Shown here one piece after another: positions 51,401 to 58,860 of a DNA stretch of 64,000 nt. How positions within the stretch are numbered: the first letter of the stretch is position 1; each line of letters starts with the position of its first letter. The position numbers and the translations under genes are program-made. The notes beneath the pieces are model-generated. The model saw only the letters and a list, made by a program, of their open reading frames with translations. It ran no database searches and was not told the DNA's origin. This DNA comes from Arthrobacter sp. P2b (GTDB lineage: Bacteria > Actinomycetota > Actinomycetes > Actinomycetales > Micrococcaceae): the NCBI RefSeq assembly GCF_900168295.1, contig NZ_FVZL01000008.1, positions 62,001-126,000 on the forward strand, in the 5' to 3' direction.

Positions 51401-51540
51401 ACGGCGGCCGCGTGGTAGGGCTTGTCAGCCACGTCGCGGAGATGAAGCAGCGCATCGGCACTCAGCTCCAGGTGCTGAAAGGCCGCAACGGATCCACCCT
51501 CCGGATTTCCGAGGCGCTGGACGTGCTGGTGGGAGCATAA
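48451..51540 (+). CDS. sbcC: exonuclease SbcCD subunit C
   Basis: Rad50-type ATPase of 1029 residues. N-terminal Walker A GPTGAGKTS (35-43), a long Ala/Glu-rich coiled coil, the zinc hook CPVC at 534-537 exactly midway, the second coil, then signature LSGGESFMASLSLALGLADVV and Walker B LFVDEGFGSLD at the C-terminus. Works with SbcD on DNA ends. Confidence 0.96.
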   Translation: MRIHHLRISGFGPFAGTEDIDFDRLSAHGLFLLNGPTGAGKTSVLDAICFALYGSVPGARQDGKRLRSDHAEPAQEPAVTCEFSAQGRRFEVTRSPAWDKPSARGRNGFTTQQAKTLLRERVDGAWVEKSARNDEAGAEIMALLGMDREQFTRVVMLPQGDFAAFLRSKAADRLELLQKLFGTQRFEALEQELSRQAQDARENVSVLAGQLGLLAARAESEAAALGLDEAGSPSVENTEARLSWLRTAVEERLGELTGQAKAAHAASMRRADAVEEEAARQDRRRKLEEATARQGAVEEAAPRLQDLSMRLARHRQAEVLDGQLRSVDAAAAKVSSAARAAEAAFTLLRMAVAEDDELANLDLAHLDLDVAEDRGQDYAATAGAAAEELGRLRSLLAVVEARLPDEDRLQALRKRHGVLVKKREDLAAAAAELDNRAGLLREEKAGIEAGLEHLEQRAGTAALRSKEAASAGELLDVVRRYGAAVAARHAVKLRYDESRDDHLEVKRRWLDIREERLANAAAELAGQLEQGEPCPVCGSGEHPAPAAAGSGGPGLAQEEEAAHAAFEAAEAAFTRVSAELANADQLVAVLAGQGGDTPEAEAVAAAEQARAAAADAQQAVKELASVRRRLETLDAGIEAARTAKAATEADLAHAVASLGDAAEQSAALDKALSGLRGSHRSLAQRLRSLENAVAVLDKAVEAQASLAAAHAQAAEAHEQLALALPKAGFESADEARSQLLAAAEATALHAEVRDAQDEAARVSELFASDDIVLALQEKSAGFEVDVQRLALMRNEAAAAREEARAADLAAGLAERCLSSLTAIRAEYEALAGSAREPAERAQMLAGLADAAAGRGENSYRMSLNSYVLAARLEQVALAASERLVAMSDGRYLLQHTDAKAARGAKSGLGLEVVDQWTGYRRDTSTLSGGESFMASLSLALGLADVVQQESGGVEIETLFVDEGFGSLDEQSLEQVMDALEGLRDGGRVVGLVSHVAEMKQRIGTQLQVLKGRNGSTLRISEALDVLVGA

Positions 51541-51559
51541 GGCTGCCCTGCTACGGCGG

Positions 51560-51565
51560 TATACT
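51560..51565 (+). promoter_or_regulatory. candidate -10 box TATACT
   Basis: Consensus-like -10 box 20 bases after the sbcC stop and 45 bases before a short leader ORF. The -35 region has no clear match. Confidence 0.5.
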
Positions 51566-51604
51566 GGGTCAGTTACCGGGTTGCGCGCATCGGGAGGAGG
51601 GACG

Positions 51605-51634
51605 ATGCGCATGACTGAACGAGCCCGGAATTGA
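51605..51634 (+). CDS. nine-codon leader ORF (MRMTERARN) before the MFS gene
   Basis: The strong ribosome site GGAGGAGGG (51593-51601) serves this ATG, not the MFS gene. The ORF ends in TGA overlapping the MFS TTG start (TTGA at 51631-51634). It reads Met-Arg-Met-Thr-Glu-Arg-Ala-Arg-Asn, three arginines in nine residues. Such leaders can couple or attenuate translation of transporter genes; no function is shown here. Confidence 0.45.
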   Translation: MRMTERARN

Positions 51635-53025
51635 CATCATCAGCCTCCCCTTCAACCACCAGCGCCACAGAAACCCCCGGGGCGCCACAGGCCAGCAGTC
51701 CACACGCCACCCCGGACGCCGCTTCCCCTGACCACGCCGCCGGCACAGGCCCGGGTCGTTCCGCCTCAGCGGGGGCTGCCGGACGCGGCCGTTTCGCCCG
51801 CCTTCCCCTCCTGGCCGGCCGCAGCTTCATCCCACTTGGCCTCTTTGCCCGGTTGCCCCTTGCCATGCTGACGGTGGGAACCCTCACCATGGTCACCTCC
51901 GTTAGCGGTTCCTACGCTGTGGGCGGTGTTGCAGCAGGAGCGGTCGGGATCGGCTCCGCACTGGGCGCCCCGCTGCTGGGAGCCCTGGCCGACCGGCAGG
52001 GACAGCGGCCGGTGCTGGTCGCCGCCGCCGTCATCAACACCGCAGCCGTGCTGGCTTTGATCCTCGCCGCCGCCGGCATGGGAACGTCCGGCTTCCAGGC
52101 TGCCGTCCTTGCCGCAGCCTTCGCGGCCGGTGCCAGTTGCCCACAGGTGGGCCCGCTGGCCCGGGTCAGGTGGATGGCCCTGACGTCACGCGGCCGCCTG
52201 CAGGACAACGCGCGCGACCTGGACACCGCGCTTTCCTATGAAAGCACCGCCGACGAGGTGACCTTTGTCCTCGGACCGGCGCTGGTGGGGATCCTGGCAA
52301 GCCTCCTGGCACCCTGGCTTCCGCTGGCGCTGGCAGCGGCCATGACCATCACGCTGGTGCCGGCCTTCGCCGCCCACCCCACACACCGTGCGGTGCGGCC
52401 ACACCGCCGGGCGGCGGGCAAGGCGACGGGCACCGTCCCGGTTGCCGGCAGAATCCCGCCGGCGGTCGCGCTGCCCGTGTTCGCCATGGTCTGCATGGGA
52501 ACGTTCTTTGGCTCAACGCAGGCTGCCCTCAGCTCCTTCTCGGCAGGTTTCGCCGGCTCGGAAATCGCCGGCCTGCTGTACGCCGTGATGGGCCTGAGTT
52601 CAGCGGCCACCGCACTGTCGGTCGCCTACTGGCCCCGGCGGTTCAGCCTGTCCTGGCGCTGGGTCCTGTGCGCCGGCCTGATGGCGGCGCTGGCACTGCT
52701 CCTGCTGGTGCCGTCGTCGCTGGCCGCGATGGTGGCGGTGCTGCTGATCCTGGGGCTCCCGGTTGGGCCGGTCATGGTGACTGTCTTCGCCGTCGGCGGT
52801 GTGGTGGCGCCGGCACGACGCCTTGGCACGGTCATGACGGCGCTGGCCAGCGGCATTGTGGCGGGTACGGCCCTTGGCTCGTCCATCGGCGGCCACCTCG
52901 CCGAGGCGGGCGGCCATCACGCGGCTTTCCTGGTGCCCGTCTGCGCCGCGGTGTCGCTGGCCCTCCTGGGAGCTGCTGCCGCCGTCGTCCTCCGCCGCAA
53001 ACGCAACCGGACACAGGTGCCCTGA
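51631..53025 (+). CDS. MFS transporter
   Basis: 464 residues. The first 70 are hydrophilic Ser/Ala/Pro-rich, then twelve hydrophobic segments with the loop 2-3 motif GALADRQGQRPVL. No drug or sugar signature is clear. TTG start lies at the stop of a short leader ORF and has no ribosome site of its own, so it should depend on re-initiation; a start further inside the protein (for example at the Met near residue 70) cannot be ruled out. Confidence 0.82.
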   Translation: MTSSASPSTTSATETPGAPQASSPHATPDAASPDHAAGTGPGRSASAGAAGRGRFARLPLLAGRSFIPLGLFARLPLAMLTVGTLTMVTSVSGSYAVGGVAAGAVGIGSALGAPLLGALADRQGQRPVLVAAAVINTAAVLALILAAAGMGTSGFQAAVLAAAFAAGASCPQVGPLARVRWMALTSRGRLQDNARDLDTALSYESTADEVTFVLGPALVGILASLLAPWLPLALAAAMTITLVPAFAAHPTHRAVRPHRRAAGKATGTVPVAGRIPPAVALPVFAMVCMGTFFGSTQAALSSFSAGFAGSEIAGLLYAVMGLSSAATALSVAYWPRRFSLSWRWVLCAGLMAALALLLLVPSSLAAMVAVLLILGLPVGPVMVTVFAVGGVVAPARRLGTVMTALASGIVAGTALGSSIGGHLAEAGGHHAAFLVPVCAAVSLALLGAAAAVVLRRKRNRTQVP

Positions 53026-53078
53026 CCGACGGAAACAATCCCGCAGGGCTGCTCCTTAAGGCGATGGCGCCCTTGCCG

Positions 53079-53813
53079 TCAGGCCAGCTGGCGCTCGATC
53101 CGGGCCGCGCTTTCGGCCAGTGCCGCGCCGACCCTTTCCGGCTCGTGTGATGAGCGGATGTAGACGACGGCGAGTGCTGCCGGCCGTCCACCCGGAACCC
53201 GAACCGGGGCTGCCAGGGACGATACGCCGGCGATCACTTCGTCGTGGCTGGCCGAGTATCCGTTCCGGCGGGCCTCGCCGGCCTCCGCCCGGTAGGGGAC
53301 GCCCGTGTTCAGCCGGTCCCATTCGGCCTCGGTCATTGCCGACTGGATGGCGATACCCGGAGCGCCGGCGTTGATGGGATGCCGAGTACCGGGATGCTGG
53401 GCAACCGTTGCCCCTGAATGCCGGGGCTCCACCGTGACAAGGGTGATGCAGTCGTGGTGGTCCCACACCGCCACAAACGCTGTCATGTCCAGGGTGTTGG
53501 CCAGGTGCGTGAGCTCGGGGAGGGCGGCCGTCTGGAGGTTGCGCGAAACTCCCCGCGCCAGCACCGCAAGCCCGGGTCCCGGCTGCACCCGGCCGGCGTC
53601 ATCCCGGACCAGGAGCGAGTGGTCCTCAAGGGTGCGCAGGATCCGATAGGCCACCGAGCGGTGCACACCCATGGCATCGGCCAGTTCTGCGATGGTCAGC
53701 GGGCCGGGCGCCGCTGCGAGGATTTCCAGGGCGCGGATCCCGCGGGAGAGAGTCTGGGACGGAGAAGCCTGTGCCGGCGCTGCTCCGGCCGGGGCTGCGG
53801 CGGTGGGAGTCAT
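53079..53813 (-). CDS. IclR family transcriptional regulator
   Basis: 244 residues. N-terminal winged helix (RGIRALEILAAAPGPLTIAELADAMGVHRSVAYRILRTLEDH) and C-terminal effector-binding domain. Divergent from the MHS transporter with two palindrome-like operators between, so it probably controls that gene. Its start is ATG at 53813, seven bases from a TAGGAT box, rather than the first ATG at 53822. Effector unknown, likely an organic acid carried by the transporter. Confidence 0.9.
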   Translation of the reverse strand: MTPTAAAPAGAAPAQASPSQTLSRGIRALEILAAAPGPLTIAELADAMGVHRSVAYRILRTLEDHSLLVRDDAGRVQPGPGLAVLARGVSRNLQTAALPELTHLANTLDMTAFVAVWDHHDCITLVTVEPRHSGATVAQHPGTRHPINAGAPGIAIQSAMTEAEWDRLNTGVPYRAEAGEARRNGYSASHDEVIAGVSSLAAPVRVPGGRPAALAVVYIRSSHEPERVGAALAESAARIERQLA

Positions 53814-53820
53814 GGTGTCC

Positions 53821-53826
53821 ATCCTA
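53821..53826 (-). promoter_or_regulatory. -10 box TAGGAT for the IclR gene
   Basis: Seven bases before the ATG at 53813. It overlaps the upstream in-frame ATG at 53822 and so rules that start out if the promoter is real. Confidence 0.6.
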
Positions 53827-53882
53827 GGTGGCCGTCCGCCGCGGTACTGCGGCTCTTGTTGAGCAGCCCTTACAAGGCTAGC

Positions 53883-53918
53883 GTTCCTGAATAAGAACAG
53901 GCGGTTCCAATATAGAAC
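53883..53918. promoter_or_regulatory. paired IclR-type operators
   Basis: GTTCCTGAATAAGAAC (53883-53898) and GTTCCAATATAGAAC (53904-53918) both have GTTC and GAAC arms. Their starts are 21 bases apart, two helical turns, as expected for two dimers of a tetramer on one DNA face. They lie between the divergent IclR and transporter genes. Confidence 0.6.
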
Positions 53919-54002
53919 TCACTGCTTCCGGAGTCCATCATGGCAAAGTTTGCGTCAGGCGTGTCCCGCCTCACATTTTCGTAGTACCCTACTAACTAAC
54001 TG

Positions 54003-54016
54003 ACCGTTCTGTCGGT
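54003..54016. promoter_or_regulatory. ACCG-N6-CGGT inverted repeat before the MHS transporter
   Basis: ACCGTTCTGTCGGT lies 52 bases before the ATG. Its arms resemble the half-sites of many TetR-family operators, but no TetR gene is in the window. Confidence 0.3.
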
Positions 54017-54067
54017 AATCATGAAGGCGTCCCGGCGGCACTGCTGCCGATAAACAATGGAGTTTCA

Positions 54068-55399
54068 ATGACCACACCTTCCAAGGTGGACACTCTTGCC
54101 GGTCCCAGTACCCGGCAGGAGGAACGCAAAGTCCTCGCCGGCACCCTCGTCGGCACCACCATCGAGTGGTACGACTTCTTCATCTTCGCCCAGCTGACCG
54201 CAACGCTGCTGTCACCGCTGTTCCTGGCGCCGCTGAACCAGTCCAACCCGGGGCTGGCGCAGATCCTCTCCTTTGCCCTGATCGGCATCAGCTTCCTGTT
54301 CCGGCCCCTGGGCGCCGTCGTCGCCGGCCACCTCGGCGACCGGCTGGGACGCAAGGCCATGCTCGTCTTTACCCTGGTGATGATGGGTGCCGCCACCGCA
54401 CTGATCGGCATGCTGCCCACTTACGCGCAGATCGGCGCCTGGGCTCCCATCCTCCTGATCCTCCTGCGGATCATCCAGGGCTTCTCGGCGGGCGGTGAGT
54501 GGGGCGGCGCAGCGCTCATGGCCGTGGAACACGCGCCCCTGAACAAGCGCGGCCTGTTCGGCGCCTACCCGCAGATCGGCGTCCCGATCGGCATGATCCT
54601 GGCCACCGGCCTGCTGTTCTTCCTCAACAGCAGCATGTCCCGTGAGGACTTCGCTGCCTGGGGCTGGCGCGTGCCGTTCCTGCTGTCCATCGTCCTGATC
54701 GTGGTGGGTTACCTCATCCGCCGGGCCGTGGCCGAAAGCCCGGTCTTCCAGGAAATGGCCGCCCGGAAAGCGGAAAGCAAGGCGCCCCTGGGCGAGCTGG
54801 TCCGCAGCCACAAGAAGCCGGTCCTGTACTCCACCATGATCTTCATCGCCAACAACGCGGCCGGATACCTGCTGATCGCCTTCTTCATCGCCTACGCCAC
54901 CCGCACACTGCAGATGCCCACCCCGCAGATCCTCCTGGCCACCACCCTGGCCTCCTTCGGCTGGCTGATCTTCACCCTGGCCGGCGGCTGGCTCTCGGAC
55001 CGCATCGGGCGGGTCAAGACCTTCCTCACCGGCTACGCCATCATCTTTGCCTGGATGATCCCGATGTTCGCCCTGATCGACACCAAAAACATCTGGCTCT
55101 ACGGCCTGGCGCTCTTTGTCCTCACGATCGGCCTTGGCCTGTCCTACGGTCCCATGTCCGCGATGTACGCCGAGATGTTCCCCGCGAATGTCCGGTACTC
55201 GGGCATCTCCATCGGATACGCCTTTGGCGCCATCCTGGGCGGCGCCTTCGCCGCGACCATCGCCGAATTCCTGCTGCAGACGACCAGATGGACGGGGTCC
55301 ATTGGCATCTACATCATGGTGCTGTGCGTCATTTCCGCCATCGGCGTGCTGCTGGCAAAGGAAACGAAGGGGCGGCCGCTGGGCGTCAGCCACCACTAG
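54068..55399 (+). CDS. MFS transporter, metabolite:H+ symporter (MHS) type
   Basis: 443 residues with twelve membrane segments. Near the N-terminus GTTIEWYDFFIF and later GDRLGRKAMLVFTL, RIIQGFSAGGEWGGAALMAVEHAP and RRAVAESPVF are MHS hallmarks, a group that takes up shikimate, benzoate, citrate, alpha-ketoglutarate or betaine. The substrate cannot be named. Likely controlled by the divergent IclR protein. Confidence 0.92.
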   Translation: MTTPSKVDTLAGPSTRQEERKVLAGTLVGTTIEWYDFFIFAQLTATLLSPLFLAPLNQSNPGLAQILSFALIGISFLFRPLGAVVAGHLGDRLGRKAMLVFTLVMMGAATALIGMLPTYAQIGAWAPILLILLRIIQGFSAGGEWGGAALMAVEHAPLNKRGLFGAYPQIGVPIGMILATGLLFFLNSSMSREDFAAWGWRVPFLLSIVLIVVGYLIRRAVAESPVFQEMAARKAESKAPLGELVRSHKKPVLYSTMIFIANNAAGYLLIAFFIAYATRTLQMPTPQILLATTLASFGWLIFTLAGGWLSDRIGRVKTFLTGYAIIFAWMIPMFALIDTKNIWLYGLALFVLTIGLGLSYGPMSAMYAEMFPANVRYSGISIGYAFGAILGGAFAATIAEFLLQTTRWTGSIGIYIMVLCVISAIGVLLAKETKGRPLGVSHH

Positions 55400-55409
55400 T
55401 CCCCACCGT

Positions 55410-55460
55410 CCCCCTAACCTCGCTCCGCTTCGGCCAGGGAACCCTGACGGCGTGGGCCCA
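55410..55460 (+). repeat. dispersed GC-rich repeat, copy 2
   Basis: Begins CCCCCTAACC, contains CTTCGGCCAGGGAACCC and ends CGTGGGCCCA. It aligns closely with copy 3 inside nadB, including the identical 14-mer CGGCCAGGGAACCC. It lies between the MHS stop and the terminator. Confidence 0.7.
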
Positions 55461-55466
55461 TTCATA

Positions 55467-55507
55467 CGACGGCGGGCCCGGACTTCTCCAGTCCGGGCCC
55501 GCCGTCG
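55467..55507. terminator. bidirectional terminator
   Basis: 18-bp perfect stem (55467-55484 with 55490-55507), loop TCTCC, between converging genes. Confidence 0.85.
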
Positions 55508-55530
55508 TTGCCTGCCAATTCCAGGCGCTG

Positions 55531-56178
55531 TTACTGCTTCAGGAAGCTGATGGCGTCGTCGTCGGTCAGCTGTTCGAAATGCCGGTAAAAGCTGCCCACC
55601 GCGCGGAACTTGCCCGGTACGTGCAGGCACAGCACGGCGTCACAGACCCGCTCCACCGAGGCTTCGGCGTCGATGGACCCCACCGGGGCGGCGGCAACCA
55701 CCGCGGCCGCACCGCCCTCGCGAACGGCCTCGACGGCGGCCCGCATGGTGGCCCCGGTGGCCAGGCCGTCGTCGATGAGCAGGACCGTCTTGCCGGCAAC
55801 GTCACGGCCGGTTCCGGGGTAGACGTCCACCCGCCGGAGCAGTTCGGCGCGCTCGCGTTTCTCCACCTCGTCCAGCCACTCGGGGCGGACACCGTGCTCC
55901 ATCACGCGGTCCAGCAAGGGCTTGTTGATCAGCCGGACGGTGCGGCCGCGTGCCCACGCCAGCGCCCCGTAGGCCGTTTCCTCATGGCCCGGAATCCCCA
56001 GCTTGCGGACCAGGACGGTTCCCAGGGGAAGGTAGAGGGCCTTTGCTGCAGCAGCGGCCACCGGGATCCCGCCGCGGGCGAGGCCCAGGACCAGGGTGTC
56101 CGGCCGCTCGCGGAACTGCGGAAGCACCGCGGCCAGGCGCTCACCCGCCTCCGTGCGGTCTTCAAAAAGCGTAGCCAT
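55531..56178 (-). CDS. phosphoribosyltransferase family protein
   Basis: 215 residues. N-terminal DRTEAGERLAAVL and GLARGGIPVAAAAAKALYLPL, and a clear PRPP loop VLLIDDGLATGATMRAAV, mark a stand-alone phosphoribosyltransferase-like protein found widely in bacteria and archaea. The base substrate is not known; close relatives are sometimes annotated as erythromycin-esterase-like fusion partners. GGAGGAG precedes the ATG. Confidence 0.88.
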   Translation of the reverse strand: MATLFEDRTEAGERLAAVLPQFRERPDTLVLGLARGGIPVAAAAAKALYLPLGTVLVRKLGIPGHEETAYGALAWARGRTVRLINKPLLDRVMEHGVRPEWLDEVEKRERAELLRRVDVYPGTGRDVAGKTVLLIDDGLATGATMRAAVEAVREGGAAAVVAAAPVGSIDAEASVERVCDAVLCLHVPGKFRAVGSFYRHFEQLTDDDAISFLKQ

Positions 56179-56273
56179 CTGCTCCTCCAGGCTTTCCAGG
56201 CCCCCGGTTTCAGCCTACCGCCAGGAACCCGGCACGGTGCGTTCGGCGGACGTTCCGCTGGGGAAACCGGACG

Positions 56274-57101
56274 TCAGACCGACAGGAACGTGATGGCGGC
56301 CTGCTTGAACGCCCTGCTGGTGACAGCGTTGGTGTGGTTCCGCCCCGGCAGGACCAGCTGCTCGGCCATGGAGCCGGCGTTCTGCGCCAGCTCCGCAAGC
56401 TTCGGCAGGCTACCAATCCGTTCATCCTGGTCACCGGCCACCAGGAGCATCGGCACGTGCGGGACGGCTTCGGACGGGTCGTAGGGTTCCGCCTTGATCG
56501 CCTCCACCAGGGAGAGCAGCGCGAAGATGTTGTTACTGGGCAGCAGCAGGGCCATCTTCAGGAGCCTGGCCGTGGATTCGTCGGCGATGGGCGTGCCGTC
56601 GGCCAGGTAGTCCTGCGCGGCCACAAGATCGAACTCGGCCAGCGGATCGGCAATGTTCGGCCCGCCCAGGACCAGGCGGTGGACGAGTTCAGGCTGGGTG
56701 GCCCCAAACTCCCAGGCGAGCCGGGAACCCAGTGAATAACCAACAACGTCCAGGCCGCTGGAAGGGTCACCGTCCTGCAGGGGCCGCACGCCGGCGTCGA
56801 ACGCTGTCTGCAGCAGGTCCGCGCGGATCCTGCTCGGGGAGTAGGAGTCGCGGTCCTCGGGGGCGCCGCTGCGGCCATGGCCCGGCAGGTCTACGGTGAT
56901 GACCCGGCGTCCGGCCTCGAGGAGGGCGGCCACCCAGCCGGTGTCCTCCCAGTTCAGCTTGGAGGAGGAAGAGAAGCCGTGGAGCAGCAGGACCGGCCGG
57001 AGCCCGGCGTCAACGGCGGGATCATGCAGCGCCACATACAGCTGCGGGTCGGTGCCCTCCACGGTGTGCGTCTGCTGCTGCCCTGTGTGCCTGCCGCTCA
57101 T
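56274..57101 (-). CDS. alpha/beta hydrolase
   Basis: 275 residues. HGFSSSSKLNWEDTGW, the sequence DLPGHGRSGAPEDRD, the nucleophile elbow VGYSLGSRLA and the final PGRNHTNAVTSRAFKQA with the catalytic His are intact. A cap-containing hydrolase of general type; substrate unknown. I chose ATG at 57101, preceded by GAGGAC; an in-frame ATG five codons earlier is possible. Confidence 0.87.
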   Translation of the reverse strand: MSGRHTGQQQTHTVEGTDPQLYVALHDPAVDAGLRPVLLLHGFSSSSKLNWEDTGWVAALLEAGRRVITVDLPGHGRSGAPEDRDSYSPSRIRADLLQTAFDAGVRPLQDGDPSSGLDVVGYSLGSRLAWEFGATQPELVHRLVLGGPNIADPLAEFDLVAAQDYLADGTPIADESTARLLKMALLLPSNNIFALLSLVEAIKAEPYDPSEAVPHVPMLLVAGDQDERIGSLPKLAELAQNAGSMAEQLVLPGRNHTNAVTSRAFKQAAITFLSV

Positions 57102-57257
57102 GGTGTCAGTCCTCATCAACTACGGCGCCCGGGGACCCGGCGCTACGGTTCCTCATCCTTCGGAGCCGTGCCCGCGAAGGTAGGCACCACTCTACCTGCC
57201 GGGCGAACCGGAAAAACCAAGGCCCGCTGCCCGCTTCCACCCCGGGCGGGGCGCGGC

Positions 57258-58637
57258 CTACCGGTCCTGCCGTGTGCGGCCGGTGAGCCGGGCACCGACT
57301 GTGCAGGCCGCCGCAATGCCCGCAATCAGTGCGAAGGTGCTGAAGAGCTGCACCCGGCTGCTGTCGGCGCTGAAGCCCACCGCGAAAATAAGGCCGAGCA
57401 GGACCAGTCCCAGGATGGTAAGCCCCGGAAATCCCTTCATCCGCAGGGGCAGGGGAGTGCCGTCACGGTCGGCGCGGCGCCGCAGGACCAGTTGGGACAC
57501 CAGCGCGCTGCCCCACACCACCAGGCAGGTGGACCCGACCAGCTGGAACAGTGCAGGCAGGATCCGCTCCGGGAACAGCAGTTCCAGGACCGTGGCGATG
57601 AAGCCGAAGGCCACGGACACGCCCACCGCCAGCATCGGGACGCTCGCACCGCTCAGCCGGGACAGGAAGCGCGGCGCCTCCGCCCGCTCGGCCAGGGAGT
57701 AGACCATCCGCGACGCCCCGTACAGGTTGGCGTTCAGCGCCGACAGGAGGGCGACGACGGCCACCAAGGTGATGGCGGTTGCGGCGCCGGGGATCCTGGC
57801 CGCGTCCAGGACGCCCGCAAAGGGTGAGGCCAGGCCTTCGGAGGTGGCCGGCAGCACGGCGGCAATCACAAAGACCGAACCGATGTAGAAAACCAGGATG
57901 CGCCACACCACGGTGCGGATGGCCTTGCCCACGCTGTGTTCAGGGTCTTCGGTCTCCGCGGCCGCCACCGAAACGATCTCCGTGCCGCCGAACGCGAAGA
58001 TCACCACAAAAAGCGCCGACGCGACGCCGCCCAGGCCCTGCGGGGCAAAATCTGCGGTGAGGTTGGCCAGGCCGGGGGACGCGACGTCCGGAAGGATGCC
58101 CAGGAGCAGGGCGGCGCCCACGGCCAGGAACAGCACGATTGCCGCCACCTTGAGGATGGCGAACCAGAACTCAAACTCACCGAAGTTCCGGACGCCGGCA
58201 AGGTTGATGCCGGTGAACACCACCATGAACACCAGTGCCAGCGCCCAGACGGGAACCACGGGCCAGACGGAGAACAGCAGGCCCGCTGCGCCAAGTGCTT
58301 CCGCAGCGATCACCACCACCAGCTGCAGCCACCACAGCCAGCCGATGGTGGCGCCCGCGGTCTTGCCCATGGCCCGTTCGGCGTAGACGGAGAAGGCGCC
58401 GCTGTTCGGGTTCGCGGCAGCCATCTCACCCAGCGCCCACATCACCAGGATGATGAGGGTTCCCGCCACCAGGTAGGAGATGAGCACGGCGGGGCCTGCC
58501 GCCTGGACGCCGGCCCCCGACCCGAGGAACAGTCCTGCGCCGATGGCGCTGCCCAGTCCCATCATGGTGAGTTGGCGGGGTTTCATGTTGTGGCCGAGGT
58601 GGCTGTGCGGACGCGCGGTGGCGGACTTCGTTGTCAT
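57258..58637 (-). CDS. amino acid permease (APC superfamily)
   Basis: 459 residues, twelve membrane segments. N-terminal LGHNMKPRQLTMMGLGSAIGAGLFLGSGAGVQAAGPAVLISYLVAG is the AAT-family signature seen in GabP, CycA and AnsP-like carriers. Substrate unknown. The open frame runs 41 codons further upstream; ATG at 58637 gives the family N-terminus and has AAGAAGG about 11 bases before it. Confidence 0.9.
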   Translation of the reverse strand: MTTKSATARPHSHLGHNMKPRQLTMMGLGSAIGAGLFLGSGAGVQAAGPAVLISYLVAGTLIILVMWALGEMAAANPNSGAFSVYAERAMGKTAGATIGWLWWLQLVVVIAAEALGAAGLLFSVWPVVPVWALALVFMVVFTGINLAGVRNFGEFEFWFAILKVAAIVLFLAVGAALLLGILPDVASPGLANLTADFAPQGLGGVASALFVVIFAFGGTEIVSVAAAETEDPEHSVGKAIRTVVWRILVFYIGSVFVIAAVLPATSEGLASPFAGVLDAARIPGAATAITLVAVVALLSALNANLYGASRMVYSLAERAEAPRFLSRLSGASVPMLAVGVSVAFGFIATVLELLFPERILPALFQLVGSTCLVVWGSALVSQLVLRRRADRDGTPLPLRMKGFPGLTILGLVLLGLIFAVGFSADSSRVQLFSTFALIAGIAAACTVGARLTGRTRQDR

Positions 58638-58784
58638 GCGGGCTGAACCTTCTTGGGGTCTAGGGAAAGGGCTCCTCGTGGGACCACTTGAATTTACCGT
58701 GTTGGGGGCGCCGGCCGTACCCGGCAGATCCGGTGCCGGACTACGTGCGGCCGGAAACATTTCCCATTCCGGCCGGAATGCCCG

Positions 58785-58790
58785 TAGAAT
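58785..58790 (+). promoter_or_regulatory. -10 box TAGAAT of the nrtR-nad operon
   Basis: Its last base is the first base of the NrtR-type palindrome, so a bound regulator would cover the transcription start. Confidence 0.55.
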
Positions 58791-58818
58791 TAGTTTTGGT
58801 CACGATGACCATAACTAA
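58790..58818. promoter_or_regulatory. NrtR-type operator of the nad operon
   Basis: Arms TTAGTTTTGGTCA and TGACCATAACTAA around a 3-base centre CGA match at 12 of 13 positions. The core GT-N7-AC (GT at 58799, AC at 58808) is the spacing I recall for NrtR sites. It overlaps the likely transcription start and precedes nrtR itself, implying autoregulation. Confidence 0.8.
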
Positions 58819-58860
58819 AGCGGGCGCCCGGCGCCCGAATCGGCCGAAGGCGGTGGAAGC

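Noticed and set aside
58638..58784. Riboswitch or attenuator before the amino acid permease
   Set aside because: I found no conserved riboswitch core or terminator-like alternative structure in the gap.
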